Translations under genes and position numbers: made by a program
NCBI RefSeq assembly: GCF_022605725.1
Contig: NC_065564.1
Location: 3,078,698 to 3,142,697 of the forward strand
Direction: 5' to 3'
DNA length: 64,000 nucleotides
From: Anthonomus grandis grandis
Lineage: Eukaryota; Arthropoda; Insecta; Coleoptera; Curculionidae
In this document: positions 11,550 to 21,264 of the stretch, piece after piece
Layout of the letters: each line of letters starts with the position of its first letter
Numbering within the stretch: position 1 is the stretch's first letter
Notes under the pieces: model-generated
What the model was told of the DNA's origin: nothing
Database searches by the model: none
Seen by the model: only the letters and a program-made list of their open reading frames with translations

Positions 11550-12483
11550 CTCAGCAGCCATTAAACTCGAGGACGGCAGTGCCACCTGGCGGTGCGACAC
11601 TTGCCTAAAACTCTTCGGTTCCTCCAACTTGCTGACGGTGCACAAACAGATCTGCCGCAAGTACAAACGTATCCCGAACAAATGCCGGGAGTGCGGTAAA
11701 ACGTTCCCTAGGGAAAAGCAACTGAGACGCCACCTGAACTCGGTGCACAAAAACAAGAAAACGGTACCGTGTCCGGAGTGTCCGAAACTGTGGAGCTGCG
11801 ACTTCGATCTGAAGCAGCATATCCAAAGGGTCCATCTGCCTCCCAAGGTGGTGTTCCAATGCGACGCCTGTGGCGAAAAGTATAAGAACAAACACTCGCT
11901 GGTCTGCCATCAGAAGAGCGTTCACCTTAAAGAGTTCACCGCCTGTTGTGACGTGTGCGGCAAAGGATTCGTTAACGTATCTCAGTTGAAAACTCACCGG
12001 AAAACTGTACACGAGAGCCCGGATATCCGGATGTACTTGTGCCCGGTGGAGGGGTGCGGCAAGACATTTAAACAAAAATACTCCGTGAGGTACCACAGGG
12101 AAACGGTCCACGCGGACCCGAAGCAAACCTTCAGGTGTGAACAGTGTGGGAAAACGTTGAGCCATCCGGACATGTACAGGAGACACGTGTACAAACACTC
12201 CAGGAGGCACCTCACTTACTCGTGCATCGTGTGCCATAAGACACTCACGAGTAACGAGAGCCTCACGGTGCACATGCGTATTCACACCGGCGACAAGCCG
12301 TTTGTCTGCGAGTACTGCGGCAAAAGCTTCAGCGCCAAGAAGTTCTTGGTGACGCATGTGCGCACTCATACCAAAGAGAGACCTTTTGCCTGTCGGTTCT
12401 GCGAGAAGAGGTTCACTCAGAGAGGTACCTTGTCGCTACATCTTAAGAAGAACCACGCGGGTGAGGGTGGAGGGAGTAGTTGA
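11550..12483 (+). CDS. C10: zinc-finger terminal exon, 10 fingers
   Basis: Acceptor ATTTTGTAG ends at 11549, with CTGAC about 11 bases upstream as a likely branch point; 310 codons follow. Ten fingers: a C2HC first finger (CDTC..HKQIC), then nine including the C-x4-C finger CPVEGC at position six. The first in-frame ATG lies just before that sixth finger (DIRMYLC), which argues strongly for splicing rather than local initiation. The ends match C9 and C11, with HTKERPF and EKRFTQRGTL. No canonical AATAAA was found close to the stop. Confidence 0.93.
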
Positions 12484-12795
12484 GTGTTTTATGCATAGAA
12501 CATCTAAAAACCTTTAAAAAAGCTTAATAATAATTCTTTGGAAAATGTACGAAAAGAAAGTCCCAGGGGGACCCATCATAGGTTATATCGTTTAATGAAA
12601 TATACAATTGTTGGCATTGGGTGTTTGTTTTCTCTTATAACACTTCTTTAAGGACTCGCTTCTGATCTGTGGATCTTCTTAGACTTGATCGAATCTCCTT
12701 GCTGTAAATCCCTTCTCCCGTTTCTTCTTGCGTTTTTCCATTGCTCGGTCTTAGATGGATCATTACTTTGGGTGTCTCACTGGTTAAATTTTTAG
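12484..12795. other. Spacer C10-C11
   Basis: Likely 3' UTR of C10, followed by the C11 acceptor AAATTTTTAG ending at 12795. No gene, repeat or mobile element was recognised. Confidence 0.5.
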
Positions 12796-13702
12796 CTTCG
12801 ACTCAGACGATCCCCAATACGAATGCCAACTCTGCCGCCGCCTATTCAGATCCAACTTCGCCCTACTAAAGCACAAACTCTCCTGTGACCCGAGCGTCAC
12901 CTACAGCTGCTGTCCGGTCTGCAGTAAATTCGTCAGAAAAGAGAAATACGACAAGCACGTGGCGTGGCACAAGATCAAACGAAAAACGCGGAACTACTCT
13001 TGCAACTTGTGCGATAAAACGTTCAAAAGTTTGCAGTACCTGAAGGTCCACGTGGAGAAGGTACACGAGAAGAAAGGGGTGCGGTACCCGTGCGACGTGT
13101 GCGGAAAGAATTTCTCCACGAAGTATCGGGCGGAGTATCACAAGAAGTCGATACATTTAAAGGATTTCGATTTGCATTGCGAGCAGTGCGGTAGAGGGTT
13201 CTTGCACTTGACGGAGCTCACTACGCACGTAAGAAAAGTCCATGACAAAGAAGTCAACGTCTTCAGTTGCTCAGTGGGCAGCTGCAGTCGGAGGTTCAGA
13301 TCGAATGCTGCTCTGCAGTACCACCTCCAGACCGGCCATTCAGAGAAGAAAAACGAACACATGTGCCTGCAGTGTAACAAGGTGTTCCTCCATGTTTCTT
13401 TGTATAAGAGGCACCTGAGTAGACATACTGATCAAAGGAGGTTCACCTGTAGCACTTGTGGTAACCGATACACCTCCAAGCACAGCTTGGAGACCCACGT
13501 TAGATCCCACACTGGAGAGAGACCCTTTGTGTGTGAACATTGTGGAAACTCTTTCACAGCCAGGAAATTCTTAAAGGTGCATTTGATCGTCCATACGAAA
13601 GAGAGACCGTATGCTTGTCAGCAATGTGATAAGGGGTTCACTCAAAAAGGGAGTCTTAATATACATGTTAGGAAGTATCATAATGGTGGAGAGCAGATTT
13701 AG
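12796..13702 (+). CDS. C11: zinc-finger terminal exon, 10 fingers
   Basis: Acceptor AAATTTTTAG ends at 12795; 301 codons are open. An acidic leader (FDSDDPQ) leads to ten fingers: C2HC finger 1 (CQLC..HKLSC), finger 2 with an 11-residue spacer (CPVCSKFVRKEKYDKH), C-x4-C finger 6 (CSVGSC) and the standard ending. No in-frame ATG occurs until finger 7 (HMCLQC), so it cannot be a self-contained gene with an AUG start. AATAAA lies at 13739-13744. Confidence 0.93.
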
Positions 13703-13833
13703 GACCCATTGTTAAACTATTATTTAATTTTGTGTTTAAATAAAGTGTTGGTTATATTGGTTGGTTTTTTTTATGGTCCAGAAGTGCCAGAATGAGGAGA
13801 AGACAAGCACTTGAAAACAGATTGACTTTTTAG

Positions 13834-14338
13834 GTTTACAAACCTTGACTGTAGCGATCATGAAGAAGAAGAGCAAGTGTACACCTGCAGCGTTTGCGAT
13901 AAATCTTTCCAAACCCTGGAAGATATCCGGAGGCACAACGTTGACTGTACTAAAAACCATTATACGTGCAAGATATGTGGTGCCAAGCAAACCAGCCGCC
14001 AAAAGTTCAAGTACCACATGAACAAAGCTCACATAAAGAAGTTCAAGTTTCACTGTAACGTTTGTGGTAAAGGACTCGAAGATCCAGAAGCTCTGAACGA
14101 GCATTTCAAAGACCAGCATCTCCTGAAAAGAAAACATGTAACCGTGGACTCAAAAAAAGGCTTTCAATGCAAATTGTGTGGGAAAGCGTTCGAGCACGCG
14201 TTCATCTTGACGATGCACTTGAAGCAACACGAGATTGAATCGAGGATATTCGATTGTCGGTGGTGCCACAGGAAGTTCTTGTCCAAAAGGCAGCTGAATG
14301 ATCATCAGAAGACTTTCCATCTGGACAAGTTGTTCTAG
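13834..14338 (+). CDS. C12: short zinc-finger terminal exon, 5 fingers
   Basis: Acceptor GACTTTTTAG ends at 13833; 167 codons follow. An acidic leader (CSDHEEEEQ) precedes five fingers: C2HC CSVC..HNVDC, CKIC, CNVC, CKLC and CRWC. Compared with C11 and C13 it lacks the C-x4-C finger and the last two fingers, ending eight residues or fewer after the fifth. It is either a naturally reduced cassette or one truncated by a new stop. The first ATG is in finger 2 (YHMNKAH). Confidence 0.9.
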
Positions 14339-14508
14339 GGGGTGGCAGATATCCTCATTTGCTCTCTTGTTTTTCTCTTCTGGAACAAATTTGTTCTTCC
14401 TTTGAAATTCCTTGATCCTTAACCTCTTGCTCCAGAGTTTCTAAGCCCCTCTACTGATGCCCGGCATACCTCTTTGAATACTGGTAAAAATGATCCTTAT
14501 TCTTTTAG

Positions 14509-15403
14509 GTACAAGGAACTCCGATACTTACCACATTTTCCAGTGCTAAAATTCCAATGTGCTAATTGCAAAAACAACTTCAAAACGCCCCTCTTGTTAA
14601 AAAAACACTTGTTAACTTGCTCCCAGTACTTCCACTCGGGTCAGTTCAGGACACAGTCGCGCCCCCGAGCGCCTCAACCCCAATACAAATGCCCGCTGTG
14701 CTCGAAAGTCTTCCGAAGAAGACACGAATTCCAGAAGCACCAGGTGATCAACCACACCGATAAGGCGCTGAGACGCCACTACACCTGCGATATTTGCAAT
14801 AAACCGTTTTTGGCACGGTACCTGGTGGAGAACCACAAGAAACGCGCCCATTACAAGGCGTTCAAGTTTAACTGCGAGGTATGCGGCAAAGGTCACATTA
14901 ACGTTAGCGAACTGAACCGTCACGTGAAGTCCACGCACCATAAGGAAGACGTGCCGTTGATCGCTTGCACCCATTCGGGCTGCTCCAAAGTTTTTAGGAC
15001 TCAGACTTCTTTGAAGTACCACCTGCACAACCACGAGGAGAACAAACCCACTTTTGTGTGTGACAAGTGCGGGCTGACCTTTGATCATCCCTTTCTCTAC
15101 AAAAAGCATTTGAGGAAACACGGGGCGGAGCCCAAGGTGTACACGTGTCAGGTCTGCGATAAGACCATCAGTACTTTGGGTAGCTATGAGGACCATTTGA
15201 GAGTCCATAGCGGCGAAAGACCGTACATATGTGAGCATTGTGGGAAAGGGTTCAGGACTAAGGCCATCTTGAGGACGCACCTCGTGGTACACACGAAGGA
15301 GAAAAGGCATGTTTGTAAAATGTGCGGGAAGGCTTTTACTCAGAGGAGCCCCCTTAAGGCTCACCTGGTCAAGGTCCATAAAGTTAGGGACGAAGTGAAA
15401 TGA
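14509..15403 (+). CDS. C13: zinc-finger terminal exon, 9 fingers
   Basis: Acceptor TATTCTTTTAG ends at 14508; 297 codons are open. Nine fingers: C2HC finger 1 (CANC..HLLTC), C-x4-C finger 5 (CTHSGC), and the family II ending HTKEKRH plus CGKAFTQRSPL. There is no in-frame ATG until the last finger (CKMCGK), the clearest single proof in the window that a cassette must receive its start codon from elsewhere. AATAAA at 15418-15423 lies 15 bases past the stop. Confidence 0.94.
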
Positions 15404-16208
15404 AGGACTGTAAAATTAATAAATTGTTTTTCTATCACGGCATACTTTTATTAGATCCCCCTGTTTTATTCTTTTTGGTTCCTTTTATAATATAATAATT
15501 TAATATTGTATGAAGATAGTACTGATCGCGACATCTAGTGTAAAGTCGGTTAATGACCTTATAAAAAAATAAGAACTCCTAGATGGCGTCAGCGGTTCTT
15601 CGTTTTAAATTTTCAAGCAATTGATTGGAATCAGGTTGTTTTTCTCTCCCTCTCTCTGACTAAAGTGATTTTTCTATCGGTCTAACAAGGATCAATTCTT
15701 TACGTATTGGCATTTTCGATACCGGGCGATTGTTGCCATTATTTTTCCTGTAATTTGAATACTTTGCCATTTGGGATTAGCTTGATTTCCGTACTCGCTG
15801 CAACTTAAATCTAAATGGGGCACCGTTGTATTATTAATTCTTGTAAAAGTGGGCCTGCGTGAGATTATTATTTAAATGAAAGTTTAAACAATGAAGATTT
15901 TCCAGAAATTGCATATTTTTTTTAATATAGTGTTAATAATAAAAGCTTATTTTGTGTTTTACTATCTGTTATATTTCACTACATCCTTTTGTTTATGTGA
16001 GAACCAATTTGCCAGTTAAAGGTTCCTATAACGGCACTTTAAACAAACTGGATGGCGCCCACAATTTAAAAGGTAAGCATCTCTTAATTACACCACCAAT
16101 TAGTGTCCTCCAGACTGATAAGCTGCCGTTAACATTAGTCGATTTTTATAAAAAACAGAAATCTAATTAGAAGTGGTCATAACTCCCAACTAAAACATTA
16201 ATTTTTAG
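15404..16208. other. Long spacer C13-C14 with CTCF-like motifs
   Basis: An 805-bp gap holding the C13 poly(A) signal, a pyrimidine-rich run near 15640-15670 and three CTCF-like motifs (listed separately). A mini-frame at 15815 (MGHRCIINSCKSGPA then stop) resembles the start of a THAP domain but goes no further. A 72-codon frame at 15952-16170 has no recognisable domain. Confidence 0.5.
15528..15590. promoter_or_regulatory. Pair of inverted CTCF-like motifs
   Basis: GCGACATCTAGTGT (15528-15541) and CCTAGATGGCGTC (15578-15590) match, in opposite orientations and with one or two mismatches, the insect CTCF core YAGRKGGCRSY. A third site, CTGGATGGCGCCC, lies at 16048-16060 on the + strand. CTCF binds such sites at insulators. 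Binding here is only inferred, because short motifs also arise by chance and in repeats. Confidence 0.3.
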
Positions 16209-16554
16209 CCTGGCAAGCCGGTTTATATGCCATTACTGTAGCAGGAGCTTTAACAGAAAGAGGAACCTCCTGGCACACATCGTGAACAGACACACCAAAC
16301 AGTACAGGTGCAAATGCGACACCTGCGGCCGGGGGTTCTACAGTAACACCACCCTCAAGAGGCACGTGGAGGTGGTGCACGACAAAACTCAGCAATTCAG
16401 TTGCGAAATTTGTCATAAAACTTTCAAGTTGCGCACTTACTTGACCACGCATATGCACCGGCACGATCCGGAGAGGTTGGTATGCCGCCACGTAGTCCCT
16501 AACACCCCTCTTAAATCAATTTCTTTTAAGAATCCAGACTTTCCAGTGTTCTAA
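16209..16554 (+). CDS. C14: three-finger exon, possibly spliced into C15
   Basis: Acceptor TTAATTTTTAG ends at 16208, in the standard phase. It encodes CHYC..HIVNRH, a finger written CKCDTC, and CEIC..HMHRH, then runs into non-finger sequence and stops at 16552-16554. That is 24 bases beyond the start of C15. No poly(A) signal lies between. A candidate donor at GAGAG|GTTGGT (exon end 16475) would join it in frame to C15 across a 55-bp intron, giving the junction HDPER-IQTFQC. It may thus be an internal exon adding three fingers to C15, or a truncated cassette. Confidence 0.8.
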
Positions 16555-17458
16555 CTGCGCGAAAACTTACGCGACCAAGGAGACCTTGCTCAGGCACGAA
16601 CCCAGATGCCTGGGACTAACTGAGCAAGTGAAATGCGAGCGTTGCAATAAGATGATCGACAGTTCTCAGATCAAGGAGCACAATCGGGTGGCGCACGCGG
16701 AACGCAAATACAAATGCGACATCTGTAACAAAACATTCAAAGAAAACTGGTACTTGAACAAGCACATCAAGATGCACAAGGGGGAGCTCAAGTACCCGTG
16801 CGACATTTGCGGCAAACTGTGCGCCACCAAGTTCTCCGCGGAGCTCCACAAGAAGGCGGTGCACACCAACGAAAAGACTTTTTTCTGCGACCAGTGCGGC
16901 AAAGGCTTCGTCAGTGTGAACGGCTTGAATTTCCACAAGAAAAAGAGCCATCGGCCTGACGACGAGCCTTTGGAACTCATCCCTTGCCCCATAGAGGGTT
17001 GCACCAAGACCTACCGATCGTCCGCCTCCCTAAAACACCATCTCCCCACTCACTTGGAAGAGAAACCGGTTTATCCTTGCCCCCACTGCGACAAGGTGCT
17101 TCAGCACCCCATGGGGCTGAAGCACCACATCAAAACCCATCACGGCGAGGGCCCCAGGAGGATGCACACATGCCACATCTGCGGCAAGCAACTGGTGGCC
17201 GCCACGAGCCTTAAGGATCATCTGAAGATTCACACGGGGGAGAAACCGTTCCAGTGCGAGTACTGCAGCAGGTGCTTCACCAAGAGGCATCTGCTGACGA
17301 TCCACAGTGTGGTTCACACGAAGGAACGGCCCTACGTTTGTAAAGTTTGTCATAAGGGGTTTACGCAGCATGGATCTTTGAAGGGACACTTCCTAAAGGC
17401 CCATCCAGATGATAAGTGGGAGGGGGTGGGAAATAAAGTTAAGAAGAGTGTCACGTAG
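16531..17458 (+). CDS. C15: zinc-finger terminal exon, 10 fingers
   Basis: Acceptor TTCTTTTAAG ends at 16530, the only AAG acceptor in the array; 308 codons follow in the usual phase. Ten fingers: C2HC finger 1 (CSNC..HEPRC), finger 2 with an 11-residue spacer (CERCNKMIDSSQIKEH), C-x4-C finger 6 (CPIEGC) and the family ending. It is thus a complete family II cassette by itself, most like C11. An AATAAA at 17432-17437 lies inside the last codons (GNKVK), so cleavage there would be too close to the stop; another signal may be used. Confidence 0.92.
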
Positions 17459-18139
17459 AGGGCAGTGTTGTATATAAAAAAGATTTTTGGTGGAATTGTA
17501 GTTTTTTTTACAATCTCTTCAGGGCAGGTGCCTCTCCAAAGGAGCTTGTTACTTTTTGTAGCGATTCCTAATGGAGAGAACTAAAGTAATTGTCCTTAGA
17601 CTAAGAATATAGCTTGTTTCTTAGTCTCCAGAACTTATTTCGGTGCCTTTTTTATTTTCAGGACCTACAGATTTGAGCTCTACAGCTGCTCTTGCTGTTC
17701 AGCTGGCTTAACATCCCTTATGTCCGCTCCCTACTGATCTTGTTTCACCCATACCCTCACACTTGTATGCGTCTTGTGTCCTTGCATCCAATTCTGTCGT
17801 AATTGACCGCAATGCCTTGTTACTTGGACGATTTGATTGTGGTTTTCTGCAATGTTATCTGATAATATGCGCCTGCTGTTCTTGTTGTTCAGTTGGCTCA
17901 ACATTCCTTGTGTTCGCTCCCTACTGATCTCTGTTCACCCTTATCCTGACATTTCTAAACGTTGTGGTGTAATTGACTGCAATGCCTTGTTACTTGGACG
18001 ATTTGGTTGTCTTGAGAAGTATGTGAATGTGGTTTTCGTCAATGTGAAGGTTGCTTAGGAGCCCCCCGCCCCAAATTTCTAATTCAAACTAGGTTATATT
18101 CGATTAAATTCACATTACTTGAACGAGTTGTAATTTTAG
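17459..18139. repeat. Spacer C15-C16 with a two-copy direct repeat and possible relic
   Basis: Two diverged copies of a 170-190 bp sequence lie at about 17685-17855 and 17871-18050. Both contain TGGCTTAACAT-like and TCGCTCCCTACTGATCT-like strings and the shared GCAATGCCTTGTTACTTGGA. Just upstream, TTTTTTATTTTCAG (ending 17661) is a good acceptor in the array phase, followed by TYRFELYSCSCCSAG and a stop 24 codons on. This may be the remains of a cassette. Confidence 0.5.
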
Positions 18140-19031
18140 AGACGAAGAGTGCCAAGAGATCATCATAATTAAACAGCAAATGGATGATGAGGATGATGAC
18201 GATGATGATGAGGAGGAGGATAAGGAGAAAGTGGAACTAAAGAAGGTTAATCGCCCAAAACCGAAATCAAAAACTTACAAGAAAAGGGAGAAAAAAGATA
18301 AATTTACTTGCAACTACTGCGACAGGAAGTTCTTCGACAAAACCGACATGGACGAGCATATAGTGATGGCGCACACGAAAGAATTCCGCTATTACTGCGA
18401 CACTTGTGGTAAAGGGTACTACATGTTGTGCAAGAAGAAGTACTGCGAGCAACGTCACGAGCGTAAGACGTTCAAGGACGAGGTACTACGAGGCGATAGC
18501 ATGTGGAAGAACCCGAAAGAGAGCAACAACTGGCTGTGCCACTATTGCTCCAAGATGTTCTTCAACCCTGCCACGTACCATCGCCATTTGAAGAAGCACG
18601 CCAACGGCACCGAGGTGTTTAAGTGCGAAATGTGCTCCAAATGGTTGAGTTCCTCTTATAACCTGAACGCGCACATGAAGTTGCATACCGGCGAACGAAA
18701 CGCCGTGTGCGAAACTTGCGGCAGCAAGTATAGGACCGTTGGAGAACTGAACGTGCACCGCGCCAAAGTACACGGGTTGAAGCAGAAACGCTTCAAGTGT
18801 CGCATATGCGACAAGGAGTTCAAATACTTTCCCTATTTGAAAAAGCATTTTGTGAACTATCACCCTAACGATAACATTCCGGAATCGTCGGAAATGTTTA
18901 AAATCACTGATAAGGAAACTGAGAAGGACGAGACTATTATTATCGTGAGTGGTGGCGAGGATGATACTGACACAGATAGCGACAACACCACTCAAGTTTA
19001 TTCGATTTCTGTGGATGACGTTATTTTATAG
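18140..19031 (+). CDS. C16: acidic zinc-finger terminal exon, 6 fingers
   Basis: Acceptor TAATTTTAG ends at 18139; 296 codons follow. The order is an N-terminal acidic run (QMDDEDDDDDDEEEDKE), a basic patch, and six fingers: CNYC, CDTC with the irregular YYMLCKKKYCEQRH, CHYC, CEMC, CETC and CRIC. An acidic tail follows, with TIIIVSGGEDD (a SUMO-interaction-like motif) and SDNTTQ. It lacks the C-x4-C finger and is not a close relative of its neighbours. Acidic ends could be activation or protein-contact regions, which is inference. AATAAA lies at 19044-19049. Confidence 0.92.
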
Positions 19032-19138
19032 ATTCAAAACCCTAATAAATATTTTGCCTGATACAAGCCTTTTTTTGCATATAACTCCCGATTTATTGCA
19101 GACAGTCGACAGTTTCCAATGGTTCTTCTATATTTTAG

Positions 19139-19832
19139 GTCAGCGGGTGCAGTCTGGGTGGGATACTATTCAAATAAAACAAAAACCGCTCCCATAAAAC
19201 CGGCCAGCGTTCCGGTGGTGTGTCACGAATGTGGCAAAACTTTGGCCAACAAAAAATCTTACCAAACCCACCGGTTTCTCATGCACAACCACGAGAAATC
19301 TCTTGAGTTTTGTTGCGACGTGTGCGGTAAACGGTTCGCCCTTCTCAGGTATCTGAACCAGCACTTCGGAGTGCACCATTCCACCACTCTTTTGTCCTGT
19401 CCGGCCCCGAAATGCTCTAAAACCTTCAAGACCAAGGATGGCCTAAAGAGCCATCAGCTGATCCATCAAAAAGACAGAGAGTTCAAGTGTAAACTTTGCC
19501 CCAAGAAATACATTCATATCGTTTCACTGAAGAAACATGAGAGGGAGCACAAGAGGGGCAAGACGCTGTTCGTGTGCGAGATGTGCGGCAAAGAGGTGAC
19601 GAGCACCACGAGCCTCACGGAGCACATGAGGACTCACACCGGCGAGAAGCCTTATCCGTGTCCTCACTGTGAGAAATCTTTTGTTAATAACAGGCAGTTG
19701 AAGACTCACCTTGTGGTTCATACGTTGGAGAAAAAGCATGTTTGCAAATTTTGCGGCAAGAAGTATACCCAGAGGGGCTCGTTGAAAACGCATATTTTGA
19801 AAGGACATCCCGAAAAAGTGAAACAGACATGA
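19139..19832 (+). CDS. C17: zinc-finger terminal exon, 7 fingers
   Basis: Acceptor CTATATTTTAG ends at 19138; 230 codons follow. The leader has no finger (SAGAVWVGYYSNKTK). Seven fingers: CHEC, CDVC, C-x4-C (CPAPKC), CKLC, CEMC, CPHC and CKFC. The last three carry CGKEVTSTTS, TGEKPYPC and CGKKYTQRGS, so it is a shortened family II member missing about two N-terminal fingers. No canonical AATAAA was seen before C18. Confidence 0.92.
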
Positions 19833-20097
19833 TCAGATCCTGAGCTATTTATTTAGTCCTGAGAGGAAATTCCTTCTGTGATTCAGAGAGAGAAAGGTGG
19901 AACATTGATCATATCTTGGTGTTACTTCTACAGTGGTCATTCGTAGAAGAATTGTACATATACTAAAAAGACCTTGGTATCTTCAACTCAGTTTGGTAAA
20001 ATTCCCTTAAAGTGAAGGGAAACAGGGTTGGTCATACAAAATCCACAGCCAAAGCTTGACCTCACATTTCCTTATAATTACCATCTTAAATTTGTAG

Positions 20098-20920
20098 GCA
20101 AACGACCTTAATGGGTCCAGAAACGTGTCCAATATGTCTAAAAACCTTTGCGACCCTTAGGAGACTGAAAAATCATCAAAATTCCATACATTCGGACCTA
20201 AAAACCTTCTGCAACAAGTGCCAGAAGTTCTTCAACTCCCAATACGCACTATCCAGGCATAAAAAGATCATCCATTCCTCAGACCGCAAATACTCTTGCG
20301 AGTTTTGCAGCAAAACCTTCGCCACCCTGGACAATAAATCCAGACACGAACTGTCCAGTCACACGATGGTACGTCTGAACAACAAATGCCAGTCGTGTTC
20401 CAAGAAGTTCGTAACCGTGGATGCGCTAAGGCGGCACTTCACCAAAGACCATCCCGAAGAAAAACTGGAAAGAATTAATTCGGAGCAGCAAAAGAGGCTG
20501 CAGTGTCGTTGCGAAATATGCGGAAGCGTCCTGAGCACTTTGAACTCGTACAGGAAGCACCAGAAGCGACATCTGACCGCGAAACCCAAAGCCATTTGCA
20601 CCTACTGCGGTAAATTGATAGTAAAGGACAACATGACCTTTCACGTACGTCGTCACACCGGAGAGAAACCCTTTAAGTGTGACCAATGCGACTCTTCATT
20701 CATACGAAGTTGTTTGCTCGCCGAGCATAAGCGAACCCACACGAACGAGAGACCGTACAAGTGCGAGTACTGCCAAAAGGGGTTCTTCGTGAAGTCTGCC
20801 CTTAATGGACATATCGCCTTCCATAAAGGCCTCAAACCCTTTGAGTGTGGCTTGTGTTTGAAGAGCTTTTTCCAGAGGAGGGGGTTGCAAGGACATAACT
20901 GTAAAGGTCCCTTACACTGA
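20098..20920 (+). CDS. C18: zinc-finger terminal exon, 9 fingers
   Basis: Acceptor TAAATTTGTAG ends at 20097; 273 codons follow. An ATG four codons in (TLMGPETC) means this one could also start locally. Nine fingers: CPIC, CNKC, CEFC, CQSC, CEIC, CTYC (11-residue spacer), CDQC, CEYC and a last finger CGLC..HNC that ends C2HC. A highly regular TGEKPFKC linker joins fingers 6 and 7. It lacks the C-x4-C finger and resembles ordinary insect poly-zinc-finger proteins. AATAAA lies at 21138-21143. Confidence 0.92.
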
Positions 20921-21264
20921 GGATTTCTGGATTAAGCAGAATCTTGAACTTCTTCTCTTAGGTTCTTCTTAGCTAGATTTACTCGCCACTGGAAAAGAAA
21001 CTCCTTATCTGTGATTTCATTTGGGAGACATCAACTCTGGTCTTCTGGATTTTTGGTCTCTTTGATCAGGATGAGAAGTTCAATGAAGAATCCTTTGAGT
21101 AGGACGTAGAAGAGGATTTACTACACACACTAACAAGAATAAAACCTTTTTTTTAAGCAAGAATAAAGACATTTCAATAAAATTATCTGCTGGTATTCTT
21201 TTTTATTGTATTCTGTTTATCCCCAAGAGTCAGAAACCATTTACTAAACTAGAACAATTTTTAG
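20921..21264. other. Spacer C18-C19 with poly(A) signals
   Basis: Likely 3' UTR of C18. Three AATAAA-like signals lie between about 21138 and 21185, then the C19 acceptor CAATTTTTAG ends at 21264. This spacer is the boundary between family II and the long family III exons. Confidence 0.5.

Noticed and set aside
15815..15862. Start of a THAP-like domain (MGHRCIINSCKSGPA)
   Set aside because: Only 15 codons before a stop and no continuation of the domain was found.
15952..16170. 72-codon + frame before C14
   Set aside because: It has no recognisable domain and lies in the spacer; it was not supported as a gene.
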